Assembly (NCBI GenBank): GCA_003483885.1
Contig: DMXI01000666.1
Span: 1-23,917 of the forward strand
Direction of reading: 5' to 3'
Length of the DNA stretch: 23,917 bases
Source of the DNA: Microscillaceae bacterium
GTDB taxonomy: Bacteria; Bacteroidota; Bacteroidia; Cytophagales; Microscillaceae
Shown: positions 15,800 to 23,307 of the stretch, piece by piece
Layout: every line of letters begins with the position of its first letter
Numbering within the stretch: the first letter of the stretch is position 1
The notes under the pieces: generated by a model
The model's input: the letters and a program-made list of their open reading frames with translations, nothing else
The model's database searches: none
Told to the model about the DNA's origin: nothing
Position numbers and translations under genes: made by a program

Positions 15800-17287
15800 T
15801 TAATCATTAGAAGATTCAAGAATGTACAATTTGTATAACTCGGCTGCCAGCAGGTTTCTCTGAGTTTGATTCAAGGGTTTTGTAATTATCATAACGTCCA
15901 AGGTTCCATTTAACGGATGTACATAAGTGCCAGAGGCTTCTATATAGCTCCCGGTATAAATTCTGGCCGTGGCAGGGAGGGTGTGTGCTTGGCTGTCATC
16001 CTTGAGCAGTATTCTTGGGGTAATGTCTAAACTTGTTTTTTCGTAAATGGCTAATTCGTTTTTTCTTACCGTTTGCACAAATACTTTTCTTCCCGCAGAA
16101 AGCGGTGCGCCTACCATGTCGTCAGGAGTATGTGGATAGTGGGCATAGGCCGATAAAGGAGTATAAGACGCTGGAGGTGATTGGCTACTTCGGGAAATAG
16201 AGGTAAGGTCTTCTACGTAATATAAATAATCAAAATCGGGTTGATCTTCCAGCAAAAAACTCCCTACAGTGTATATATCAAAACCCTCTTCTCCCAAAGG
16301 CAAGGCCTCACTGGTCATCATCATTTGATCATTGTCATATTGAATGCCAGATCTTTTAAAGTTTGGATAGTGAGCACCTTCCCAAGCTCGAACTTTGGCT
16401 TCGTGAAATTGCCCATTGGTGTTTTTATATCCCTCAGGGTCATTTTCCCTATCATAAGTACGTACCCTTGATTGCAATACTACATCTTGGTTGTTGCCGG
16501 TTTGGTTGTACATTTTTCGCAAATATGCCGCGCCATGTACCCAGGCTTCATAAGGTTCTTTGATATCTTTGATGACCCTATAATTCACATTGCGCTCCAC
16601 TTCCATGACAAAGCTGTTGTAATTTTTGGTGAGTTTGAGCGTACCATAGGCCGCAATTACGTCTTGGGCATCCACCAAATCCAAGGGCCTAAGCGGGATG
16701 AACTCTGGAATGAATTGTGACTGTTTCAGTGCATCCTCCATTGTATTATACAAAAAGGACAAGCCGCCAGGTATAGGTGCAGGCTTTAATCTAATGTCCA
16801 GGTTCATTTGCGAGTCAGTTTGAGTACTACCTTGAGTAGTACTGTTTAGATTACCTACACTCGTGCTGAGCTCTACCCTTTTTTTACCCAACCAACTTCC
16901 TGCTTTAGATTTAGATACCAGCGAGGTGTTACTTTCATAAGATTGGATATCAGCCACTTTAACTGAGTAATTGAGGTCGGCTTGCTTCACTCGAATATTA
17001 GGAATAGTTACTAATGACAACAAAGGTATTTTTACTTGCTGTACTTCTTCGGCATCTTTGCCCCTGCTTTTTTCATAGGTAAAAGTCACCATCCGCAATT
17101 TGCCCAATACGCCCTCGCCAGGGCTGGCTTCAAACCCCACTTGTTCTATAAACTCTGCTGTAGCTTGAGCGGCTTGAGTTTGTCCCTGAATAATAGCCAA
17201 TAATGGGGCTCCAATGAGGTTTCCCAAAGGCACAGAAGTAAGCTTACTTACCTGGGGGGCATCAGTAGTGGGTTCTTCGTTAGGCAT
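15800..17287 (-). CDS. DUF2589 protein with long C-terminal extension (array copy 5)
   Basis: 495 residues, the closest paralogue of the next gene downstream. The first 30 residues after the short acidic leader (SKLTSVPLGNLIGAPLLAII) are almost identical between the two, and the nucleotide sequence there is also alike, so the duplication is fairly recent. DUF2589 core ~15-200 with IPLLSLVTIPNIRVKQADL and a basic turn SWLGKKRVEL. The extension carries QTVRK at 405-409 and ends in LDVMIITKPL, TQRNLLAAELYKLY. The middle of the extension (KVRAWEGAHYPNFKRSG region) is diverged between the two, suggesting a variable surface within a conserved frame. Function unknown. Confidence 0.85.
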   Translation of the reverse strand: MPNEEPTTDAPQVSKLTSVPLGNLIGAPLLAIIQGQTQAAQATAEFIEQVGFEASPGEGVLGKLRMVTFTYEKSRGKDAEEVQQVKIPLLSLVTIPNIRVKQADLNYSVKVADIQSYESNTSLVSKSKAGSWLGKKRVELSTSVGNLNSTTQGSTQTDSQMNLDIRLKPAPIPGGLSFLYNTMEDALKQSQFIPEFIPLRPLDLVDAQDVIAAYGTLKLTKNYNSFVMEVERNVNYRVIKDIKEPYEAWVHGAAYLRKMYNQTGNNQDVVLQSRVRTYDRENDPEGYKNTNGQFHEAKVRAWEGAHYPNFKRSGIQYDNDQMMMTSEALPLGEEGFDIYTVGSFLLEDQPDFDYLYYVEDLTSISRSSQSPPASYTPLSAYAHYPHTPDDMVGAPLSAGRKVFVQTVRKNELAIYEKTSLDITPRILLKDDSQAHTLPATARIYTGSYIEASGTYVHPLNGTLDVMIITKPLNQTQRNLLAAELYKLYILESSND

Positions 17288-17372
17288 AAGTTTTTTATTT
17301 TAGGTTCAATACTTTTATTTTCTTCTTGGTATTCCAGGAACTAGTTTAAATTCCTGATTACTAGTCTAATAA

Positions 17373-17894
17373 TCATTGCTGTTTTACTGACTGTTCCATT
17401 ATATTTTCCAGAAATACTATTCCTGCAGGAACTGAGGCCTGCCCAGCATTCATGGTAATCTTCATCTGCACATTAGTTGATGTAGGCTCATTGATTGTAC
17501 CTGGCACAGATTGAAGCTCAACTTGGCTTGTAGAGGAATTCTTTGCCTGAATACCCGTAATTTTTATGGCATACTCCAAAAGCGCTTTTTTTACTTGAAT
17601 GTTGGGTACCGTAACCAACGACAACAAAGGGATTGATACTTGCAAAGTTTGTGGCTGATCGATGCCAGGGTAGGACTTTTCATAAGAAAAACTCACCATT
17701 CGCAACTCGCCCAAGGTTCCATTGTTGGCTAGCTCAGCATCAAATCCAATTTGTTCTATAAATTCCGCCGTCGCTTGAGCTGCTTGGGCTTGTCCTTGTA
17801 CCAAGGCTAGCAAAGGGGCTCCTAACAGTTCGCCCAAAGGCACCGAGGCCAGGGTACTGAATCGGGTCGTTTTGTTGGTAATACTATCAGGCAT
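17373..17894 (-). CDS. Minimal DUF2589 protein (array copy 4)
   Basis: 173 residues, the shortest DUF2589 copy here. It keeps the helix VPLGELLGAPLLALVQGQ to AEFIEQIGF, LGELRMVSFSYEK, IPLLSLVTVPNIQVKKALL and a final VQMKITMNAG plus PAGIVFLENIMEQS helix. It lacks the basic turn and Ser-rich linker (about 25 residues) seen in the other copies, and any C-terminal extension. It ends within a helix without sign of frameshift, so it looks like a genuine short version. The 85-bp gap before the next gene contains a small hairpin (CAGGAA at 17335-17340, TTCCTG at 17351-17356), which may separate expression of the short and long copies. Confidence 0.82.
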   Translation of the reverse strand: MPDSITNKTTRFSTLASVPLGELLGAPLLALVQGQAQAAQATAEFIEQIGFDAELANNGTLGELRMVSFSYEKSYPGIDQPQTLQVSIPLLSLVTVPNIQVKKALLEYAIKITGIQAKNSSTSQVELQSVPGTINEPTSTNVQMKITMNAGQASVPAGIVFLENIMEQSVKQQ

Positions 17895-17949
17895 CAGTGC
17901 GCTCTTTTAGGTAATGTTCTTTGAAGTTTCGTCGATACTTTTTGTAGAA

Positions 17950-18546
17950 TCAAGTGTCAGGTTCTTGTTCGGTGAACTGTCCCATTTCCTGATTAATCCT
18001 TTCATACAAGGCCGCCACTGGCTCCGAAAGCTCAGCTTTAGCCACCCGCATTGTTATTTTCATTTGTAGGTCTTCTTTGCCTTGTTGTTGCAGGCTTTTT
18101 AGAGAACCTAGGGTGGTTTTTAAAGCGGTCTTGCTTGGTGCGAGTAAACGGCTTACTCGGGCAAATGAAGCATCTGAACCATCCATAGGTTGGAAAGACT
18201 GGCTTTCTACCGAAGCTACTTTGATAGCGTATTCCATTTGGGCATCTTTCACTTCTATATTGGGAATGTTGACCAATGACAACAGTGGAATTTCTACTTG
18301 TTGTTTTTGCAGGGTTCCCTTAGCATCCAATCGGGTATAGTGAAAGGTAATGGTACGCAAACTCCCTAAATCGTTTTCAGTAGCTCCTTCAAAACCGATT
18401 TGTTCTATAAATTCTACTGTAGTTTGAGCTGCTTGGGCCTGAGCCTGAATAATTGCTTGTAATGGGCCACTCATCAAACTACCTAAAGGCACCGCCAGAC
18501 GTTTACTAATGGCCTGAGTATCATGTTGTTCAGGAGTATTTGCCAT
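17950..18546 (-). CDS. DUF2589 protein (array copy 3)
   Basis: 198 residues, the normal size for the family. Helix VPLGSLMSGPLQAIIQAQ to TVEFIEQIGF, LGSLRTITFHYTRL, the IPLLSLVNIPNIEVKDAQM block, a basic turn (RLLAPSKTALKTTLGS) and LQMKITMRVAKA, then a terminal helix (VAALYERINQEMGQ). It follows the last gene of the second family by 10 bp, so the two families are translationally linked. No signal peptide. Function unknown; belongs to the subgroup of copies 3-6 by its LLSLV-[NT]-[IV]-PN block. Confidence 0.85.
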   Translation of the reverse strand: MANTPEQHDTQAISKRLAVPLGSLMSGPLQAIIQAQAQAAQTTVEFIEQIGFEGATENDLGSLRTITFHYTRLDAKGTLQKQQVEIPLLSLVNIPNIEVKDAQMEYAIKVASVESQSFQPMDGSDASFARVSRLLAPSKTALKTTLGSLKSLQQQGKEDLQMKITMRVAKAELSEPVAALYERINQEMGQFTEQEPDT

Positions 18547-18556
18547 ATCTTTTGAT

Positions 18557-19303
18557 TTACTCTGGGATTAATCGCTTGGTTTTATTTCCTTCTTCATCTT
18601 CTATGTCAGTCCATACATAGTTTCTGACCTCAGAAGTGATTTTTACCGACGATAACATATTGGCAGGCATATTTGCCAGGTTATTTTCGGCGACCTCTAT
18701 GTTAAGTACTTGGCTACTAGTGTTGGCAAATGCCTCATTCAAAGCATTTCCCATAGCCTCCAAGGTAATATTGAGATTACCTTCAACCACATTTTCTAAC
18801 TTGGTATTAAAGTCGACAGATATTAGGGCCAATATGGTACCCATATACTTGTTCAATCCTTCTTGCAATACCTCTTTGGCAATGGTAAGGTCATACACTC
18901 CTTGTGCATTCAGATAAGCGTCTTTTTTGAGCAATAATGCCTGATGAATGTATGCCTGAAGGTCTTTTTGTGTTATTTTACTACCTTCCTCAAAATTTTT
19001 GGCATCAAAGCTTTTAGCCAGGTAGGGGACTGCTTCGGTCGCCAGTAGGTCAGCATAATTGCTAATAATGGAGTACACTTGCAGATTACGATTTTGAGTT
19101 CGTTGCTGGGTATCTACTTCGGTAATAGCAAAACGCATATCAATTGCTATGTCTTTGATTTCGGTACGAGGTACTGGAAACAATCGTAGCAATTGATCTT
19201 TCTGATACTCTTGACTTACCTCTCGGGCATACAGGTCAGAAGCAATACGTGCTTGAGCAATTTCTTTGAGAATTGCTCCTACAATGTCTTGAAATTCAGC
19301 CAT
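18557..19303 (-). CDS. Second array family, member c (helix plus FPVPRTEIK strand)
   Basis: 248 residues, family not recognised. N-terminal helix AEFQDIVGAILKEIAQARIA continuing through SDLYAREVSQEYQKDQLLR, then the motif LFPVPRTEIKDIAIDMRFAI at 41-60. A long mostly helical middle (~70-200) follows, and the protein ends in SSVKITSEVRNYVW and a conserved LIPE terminus. The helix, then Pro-containing strand, then strand-rich end resembles a rearranged DUF2589, but that link is inference. Two homologues sit immediately upstream. No catalytic residues, signal peptide or membrane helix seen. Probably a structural subunit co-expressed with the DUF2589 proteins. Confidence 0.75.
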   Translation of the reverse strand: MAEFQDIVGAILKEIAQARIASDLYAREVSQEYQKDQLLRLFPVPRTEIKDIAIDMRFAITEVDTQQRTQNRNLQVYSIISNYADLLATEAVPYLAKSFDAKNFEEGSKITQKDLQAYIHQALLLKKDAYLNAQGVYDLTIAKEVLQEGLNKYMGTILALISVDFNTKLENVVEGNLNITLEAMGNALNEAFANTSSQVLNIEVAENNLANMPANMLSSVKITSEVRNYVWTDIEDEEGNKTKRLIPE

Positions 19304-19335
19304 GTGTTATCAAATACTTAATGAATTGGTTTTCT

Positions 19336-20169
19336 TTATTCTGGTATGAGTGTCTCAGTAATGCTTCCATCATCACCAGTAGCTTCCGACCACATATAGT
19401 TGCGTATATTAGTATCTATGGTGATAGAGGAAACCGCCCCTTGATCAAATGATTTAAGCTTGTCTTCTTCGGTAATCATGCTCAAAGTACTGACAGTTGT
19501 TTGACTAAAAACAAGTTGGATATCAGTTACTAAAAACTCTATAGTATCTTTTACATTCTCTTGAGCTTGGGTAGTGAGTGAGCTGTTCTCCAGGTCTTGT
19601 ATTACATTGGGATACGCATTCCACCAAGTGGCTACACCATCCTCGAGGGTATATACTTTTTTTCTGAGGATTTCCAGCACTACACCTAGCAGATAACCTG
19701 GTAAGTTTTCTGAGTGTGTAGGGTGGGGTAGTGGCTTATCAATGGTCGCATATTCAATAATGGAGTAAATGTTTTGATTTAAAAAATCCAGGATGGCTTG
19801 CTGTACTTCAGCCAGTGTAGATGTGCTTGTTTGACTCAGTTGAGCAAATCGGTTGTGGGTGATTTCCTGAGATAAATTTTTGATAAAATCAAACCATTGC
19901 CCGCTAATCAATACTGCATAACTTCTAAATAAGTCTCGGACGGCATCGATATGAGCCACTGTAATGCTTTGTGCTACCTGAGTAGGCTTCATCATGAAAT
20001 TTACCTGAAGTTGCAAACTATCGACCGTGGCACTAGGAATCGGAAAAAGCTGCAACGCCTCTTCTTTACGGTATTTTTGAGCAACTTCCTGAGTATATTT
20101 GTCAGATTGCTGCCGAGCTTGGGTTATGTTTTTGAGCATAGCTCCTATAATATGACGAAATTCAGCCAT
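19336..20169 (-). CDS. Second array family, member b
   Basis: 277 residues, the longest of the three. AEFRHIIGAMLKNITQAR and SDKYTQEVAQKYRKEEALQ match member c, and LFPIPSATVDSLQLQVNFMM at 41-60 takes the place of the FPVPRTEIK motif, so this copy has lost the RTEIK part. The middle is enlarged by about 30 residues (ATIDKPLPHPTHSENLPGYL region). The end, ISSITIDTNIRNYMWSEATG with terminal LIPE, is conserved. It lies 32 bp from the next gene. Function unknown. The divergence suggests a distinct position in a hetero-oligomer rather than redundancy. Confidence 0.72.
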   Translation of the reverse strand: MAEFRHIIGAMLKNITQARQQSDKYTQEVAQKYRKEEALQLFPIPSATVDSLQLQVNFMMKPTQVAQSITVAHIDAVRDLFRSYAVLISGQWFDFIKNLSQEITHNRFAQLSQTSTSTLAEVQQAILDFLNQNIYSIIEYATIDKPLPHPTHSENLPGYLLGVVLEILRKKVYTLEDGVATWWNAYPNVIQDLENSSLTTQAQENVKDTIEFLVTDIQLVFSQTTVSTLSMITEEDKLKSFDQGAVSSITIDTNIRNYMWSEATGDDGSITETLIPE

Positions 20170-20223
20170 GGATTTTGAATCAGGGTTTACAAAAAATTAT
20201 TAAAATCGAGATGACTTCATTGA

Positions 20224-20955
20224 CTACTCTGGTATCAAATGATGGATAGTATCACCATTTTCAGCCTCAGACTGCGACCACAAGTAGTTGGTTACAGAAG
20301 CCTCTACAGCAAGCGATGATATCGCCTGGGCAGGCAAGTCTTTCAATTGTTCACTAGTAGTAGCAATGTTCACTTGCTGTGCCTCTCGTAAATTATAGGC
20401 TACTTCCATTTGCAAGGCTGCTGCTTTCCAAAGGCTAGCCCCTTGATATTGAAAGAAAACATCAATCACCTGATCCAATGCTTCCAGGTTGGTCCCGTTT
20501 GAGGTTAAGTAACCAGGTAATGTATTCTTAAGTTGGGTAATAAAAGAGGCCTTAGTATTATCTGAAGTAAAATTGGTATACTTGTTTCCAGCAGTATGCA
20601 AAACATAGTAACCACTGGCCAAACCTTTATCAACTGCGATAAAAGCGAATAATTGACTGATCATATCGATCAACAACTGTCCACCTCGGTTATCAATTTC
20701 TTTTTGCTGGCGAGTATTCAAGCTCTGAGCATTTACCGACTTAGTCGCAAAGCGTAAATTCAAGGCTATATGCTTTATTTCAGTTCTAGGTACTGGAAAA
20801 TACTTCAGCATATCGTCCTGGGCGTATACTGCACTGATATCTCGGATATAAGCATCAGCACTTACTCTGGCCTGAACAATACCTTTTAATACACCGCCTA
20901 CCGAATGTTGTAATTCGGCCGTATTATCAGATGTTGGAGGTTCTATGGCTGCCAT
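20224..20955 (-). CDS. Second array family, member a
   Basis: 243 residues. A short extra leader (MAAIEPPTSDNT) precedes AELQHSVGGVLKGIVQARVS and the helix ADAYIRDISAVYAQDDMLK; the motif YFPVPRTEIKHIALNLRFA lies at 52-70, closest to member c. C-terminal SSLAVEASVTNYLWSQSE and terminal LIPE are as in the other two. It starts 9 bp after the stop of the orphan gene upstream, so translation is likely coupled. Not assigned to a known family; cytoplasmic by lack of signals. Confidence 0.75.
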   Translation of the reverse strand: MAAIEPPTSDNTAELQHSVGGVLKGIVQARVSADAYIRDISAVYAQDDMLKYFPVPRTEIKHIALNLRFATKSVNAQSLNTRQQKEIDNRGGQLLIDMISQLFAFIAVDKGLASGYYVLHTAGNKYTNFTSDNTKASFITQLKNTLPGYLTSNGTNLEALDQVIDVFFQYQGASLWKAAALQMEVAYNLREAQQVNIATTSEQLKDLPAQAISSLAVEASVTNYLWSQSEAENGDTIHHLIPE

Positions 20956-20964
20956 AAATTCTAA

Positions 20965-21576
20965 TTATTGAGTAATTTGAATGCTTGTAATATGGTTTTG
21001 AGAAAAATGAATCTGGGCTACCCAGCAAAAATCAGCACTATGAATGCCCATTGCCCAGCTTTGGTGGCGTATTGCCTGAAAGTGTGCTGGTGAGAGCAAT
21101 TTGTTGCCAGTTACTGGCGACAACGACACAAACGGTAAGCGAAACTCTAGAGCCAGGGACTTCCACAAGTCTTCTTGTTGGGCCAGTGAAAGTGATTGTG
21201 CTTCCAGGGTGCTCACCAAGTCATTCAACGGAATACCCTCACGGTTTTTCAGCTTGTTGATAGCGTACAGTTCATCCGCACTTCCTATAGTTTGATTTTG
21301 CTGCAATGACAAAGCAATGGCTTCTTTGGCGTGTATTCTCAGATTGGTCAACACATTTTTTTCAGCTTGAGCTTGGGCAAAGCTGTGCAAATCATCCACA
21401 CTATTGAGCTGCTCATCACTCTTGCGTAGCAAAAAACCATTCGCAGTTACAGAAGTCATTACCTCTTCCCCATATATGGGATAGGGCTTAAAAAACTCCT
21501 GGATTTCTTGCGCATCAGTGAGCTTATCGAGCCAGGCCACAATCAAGTTATCTGCTTCAGAATCGCTTATGATCAT
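20965..21576 (-). CDS. Orphan array protein of unknown family
   Basis: 203 residues with no similarity I can see to either paralogous family. The first two thirds look helical and acidic (MIISDSEADNLIVAWLDKL, then EQLNSVDDLHSFAQAQAEK); the last third is more strand-rich and ends HFSQNHITSIQITQ. One Cys and several Trp/His in WAMGIHSADFCWVAQIHF could form a small core, but no catalytic pattern is evident. It sits between the two proximal DUF2589 genes and the three second-family genes, 9 bp from the latter, so it is part of the same unit. It could be a chaperone, cap or regulator of the assembly; nothing in the sequence decides this. Confidence 0.65.
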   Translation of the reverse strand: MIISDSEADNLIVAWLDKLTDAQEIQEFFKPYPIYGEEVMTSVTANGFLLRKSDEQLNSVDDLHSFAQAQAEKNVLTNLRIHAKEAIALSLQQNQTIGSADELYAINKLKNREGIPLNDLVSTLEAQSLSLAQQEDLWKSLALEFRLPFVSLSPVTGNKLLSPAHFQAIRHQSWAMGIHSADFCWVAQIHFSQNHITSIQITQ

Positions 21577-21617
21577 TGGGTTGATTATAAAAACAAAACA
21601 CTATAGTAAGATGAATA

Positions 21618-21648
21618 GGGCAACCACTATGGGTACATAGGATTGCCC
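21618..21648 (-). terminator. Hairpin inside the array, possible attenuator
   Basis: GGGCAA (21618-21623) pairs with TTGCCC (21643-21648) and an inner CTATG/CATAG stem closes on a 4-nt loop: 11 pairs in 31 nt. It lies 49 bp after the stop of the second DUF2589 gene. No T-tract follows, so partial termination or RNA processing that sets subunit ratios is more likely than full termination. Confidence 0.45.
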
Positions 21649-21696
21649 ATAAAATCTTTGTTGATTTGTAAATACAGGAAAGTACGTTAATGATGG

Positions 21697-22323
21697 TTAA
21701 CCATTCACATTCACTGTTTTTTCTGTAATTGCTTTCTCCAAAATAGTGAGTACTCTAGCCAAGCCAGTAGGCATGTCGTCTTGCACTGCATGCAGCTTAA
21801 TGTCTAAGTCAGCGTGGGTAGATAAATTAGAAGAATTTGAAGTAATGGTGCGAGCAGCACGTGTATAACTTCCTGACAAGCTAAATTTTTTCCCAAATTT
21901 GAGTTTGGCAGTTACCCCAAGTCGGGTATCCACTCGGCTAACCGTTGAAGTTCGAATGACTTCTGATATTTTAATACCAAAATCAATATTGGTAGAGGCA
22001 ATCCGAATAAATGGAATGGGCACAATGGTAAGAATAGGTACCGAAAGTTCAACCGTTTCGAATGCAGGATTTGTACCACTGGGATCATCTGCTTCCTTTT
22101 TATATCTGAAAGTGACATTTCTCACATCACTTGCTGCCGCATCTTTAGTTGGGTCATCCAACAATATATTGTCATCATCCTCTTTCTTGGTTAGCCCTAC
22201 CGTTTGGATAAAGTCAATGGTTGACATCGCAGCCATTTGTTGTGCTTCTACTACTGATTTGAGCGGGCCGCCCAATATCACAGAAAAAGGCAAGTTGTTG
22301 AGGTTATCTATGGCATAACTCAT
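21697..22323 (-). CDS. DUF2589 protein (array copy 2)
   Basis: 208 residues. Helix LPFSVILGGPLKSVVEAQQM to TIDFIQTVGL, VRNVTFRYKKEAD, and the classic DUF2589 block VPILTIVPIPFIRIASTNI, followed by a basic stretch (KLKFGKKFSLSGSYTRAAR) and LDIKLHAVQDDMPTGLARVL with a terminal helix. With copy 1 it forms a subgroup distinct from copies 3-6 (TIVPIPF against SLVTVPN), nearer to the form of the family I associate with other bacteria. Flanked by the longest gaps in the array (120 and 168 bp), so its expression may be separately tuned. Confidence 0.85.
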   Translation of the reverse strand: MSYAIDNLNNLPFSVILGGPLKSVVEAQQMAAMSTIDFIQTVGLTKKEDDDNILLDDPTKDAAASDVRNVTFRYKKEADDPSGTNPAFETVELSVPILTIVPIPFIRIASTNIDFGIKISEVIRTSTVSRVDTRLGVTAKLKFGKKFSLSGSYTRAARTITSNSSNLSTHADLDIKLHAVQDDMPTGLARVLTILEKAITEKTVNVNG

Positions 22324-22415
22324 AAAATATATATTTAAAGGTTAATAAAATATAAGTATTGATTACTTAATAAATATGATTTTGTTAAGTGTTGATAATC
22401 AAGGGTTTGTGTTTT

Positions 22416-22433
22416 AGAAAGCACGTGTTTTCT
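22416..22433. promoter_or_regulatory. Near-perfect 18-bp palindrome between array copies 1 and 2
   Basis: AGAAAGCAC and GTGTTTTCT match as inverted repeats at 8 of 9 positions around the CACGTG core, 93 bp upstream of array copy 2. Candidate operator; no -7 box is seen nearby. Confidence 0.35.
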
Positions 22434-22491
22434 CTGATACAATCTTTCGAATGATCATCACGGCAAACATTGATTATGGATAATGATTGGG

Positions 22492-23112
22492 TTAATCGTT
22501 TGTGGAAATTGTTTGCTCTATAGAGTTCTCCATAATATCCAAAATGCGGGTAAGTCCACGAGGTGCCTCATCCTGAATAGCTTTGATGCGGACATTCATA
22601 GTAGCCCTATTTTCCAGATAATACTTGTCTTCAGAGGAGGTTTTGGTTTGGCGGGCGTAAGATGCCTTAAAATTGTAATAAGAGTTACCCCAGCCTATTG
22701 TACGGCTATTACGTCCAACGCTGCCAGTTTGACTTTGGTTAACCGTACTGTTGGTTTCTGTAATTTTGAGGGTAAAATCGGTTTCAATTTCAGCAATTCG
22801 GAGGTAGGGAATAGGCACAATACTTAGAATTGGCATACGTAATTCTATCGTTTCGGTAGCGTCTGTGGTGCCTCCCTCAGTGCGGGTATATTTAAATACC
22901 ACTTGTCTCATAGAGCCCAGGTCTGTATCAGCAGATATATCATCTATCAAGCCTGCATCACTGTTAGGGTCACTGGGTTTAAACCCTACCTGTCTTATAA
23001 ACTCTACGGTGGCTTCAGCCGCCAGGCTTTGGGCTTCTACTGCTGACTGAAGAGGTGCTCCTACAATATAGCCTAAAGGAACATTAGTTAGGTTGTTGGT
23101 TACTTCACTCAT
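22492..23112 (-). CDS. DUF2589 protein (array copy 1, promoter-proximal)
   Basis: 206 residues and the first gene of the array. Helix VPLGYIVGAPLQSAVEAQ to TVEFIRQVGF, an acidic insertion (DPNSDAGLIDDISADTD), LGSMRQVVFKYTR, the block MPILSIVPIPYLRIAEI, and a Gly/Asn/Tyr-rich turn (IGWGNSYYNFKASYAR) where other copies carry Lys/Arg; it ends with RIKAIQDEAPRGLTRIL and a helix. Closest to copy 2. It has a ~130-nt leader with its own hairpin and repeats, downstream of the predicted promoter. No signal peptide. Family assignment confident, function unknown. Confidence 0.87.
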   Translation of the reverse strand: MSEVTNNLTNVPLGYIVGAPLQSAVEAQSLAAEATVEFIRQVGFKPSDPNSDAGLIDDISADTDLGSMRQVVFKYTRTEGGTTDATETIELRMPILSIVPIPYLRIAEIETDFTLKITETNSTVNQSQTGSVGRNSRTIGWGNSYYNFKASYARQTKTSSEDKYYLENRATMNVRIKAIQDEAPRGLTRILDIMENSIEQTISTND

Positions 23113-23122
23113 ACTTTATGAA

Positions 23123-23219
23123 ATTGGTTGGTTTGAGAATATGTATAGCACTGGATATTTGATCCTTATTAAATTAAGATAGTTTGTCAGTTGAAATAAA
23201 TTTCATTGGTTGGTTGACA
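23123..23219 (-). promoter_or_regulatory. 5' leader of the array with hairpin and 11-bp direct repeat
   Basis: TGAAAT (23192-23197) and ATTTCA (23200-23205), nested in TGTCA (23185-23189) and TGACA (23215-23219), give an interrupted stem. ATTGGTTGGTT occurs perfectly at 23123-23133 and 23205-23215; the first copy is about 10 nt from the start codon of copy 1, where a ribosome or regulator would bind. Confidence 0.4.
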
Positions 23220-23246
23220 GAACTAATGATTGATCACTTATCGATA

Positions 23247-23254
23247 CAAAAGTA
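23247..23254 (-). promoter_or_regulatory. Predicted -7 element of the array promoter
   Basis: Minus-strand TACTTTTG fits TAnnTTTG exactly, implying transcription from about 23243 and a leader of ~130 nt. No TTTG or TTG is found at the normal -33 distance; that position is taken by the first of two direct repeats at 23278-23307, as in activator-dependent promoters. Confidence 0.55.
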
Positions 23255-23277
23255 ATGGTATTTTTGCTTACCAGCTT

Positions 23278-23307
23278 GGACATATCATTCAATATAACGG
23301 ACATATC
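23278..23307 (-). promoter_or_regulatory. Tandem 9-bp direct repeats, candidate activator site
   Basis: GGACATATC occurs at 23278-23286 and 23299-23307, exactly 21 bp apart, and the similarity continues (TCAA four to seven bases later in both). Centres fall near -39 and -60 of the predicted start. Direct repeats of 9 bp with 12 bp between them are the geometry known for LytTR regulators such as AgrA, although the sequence differs from the AgrA consensus. Confidence 0.5.

Noticed and set aside
13910..23112. Prophage tail or contractile injection system
   Set aside because: No sheath, tube, baseplate, spike or AAA+ ATPase gene is recognisable among the eleven array genes.
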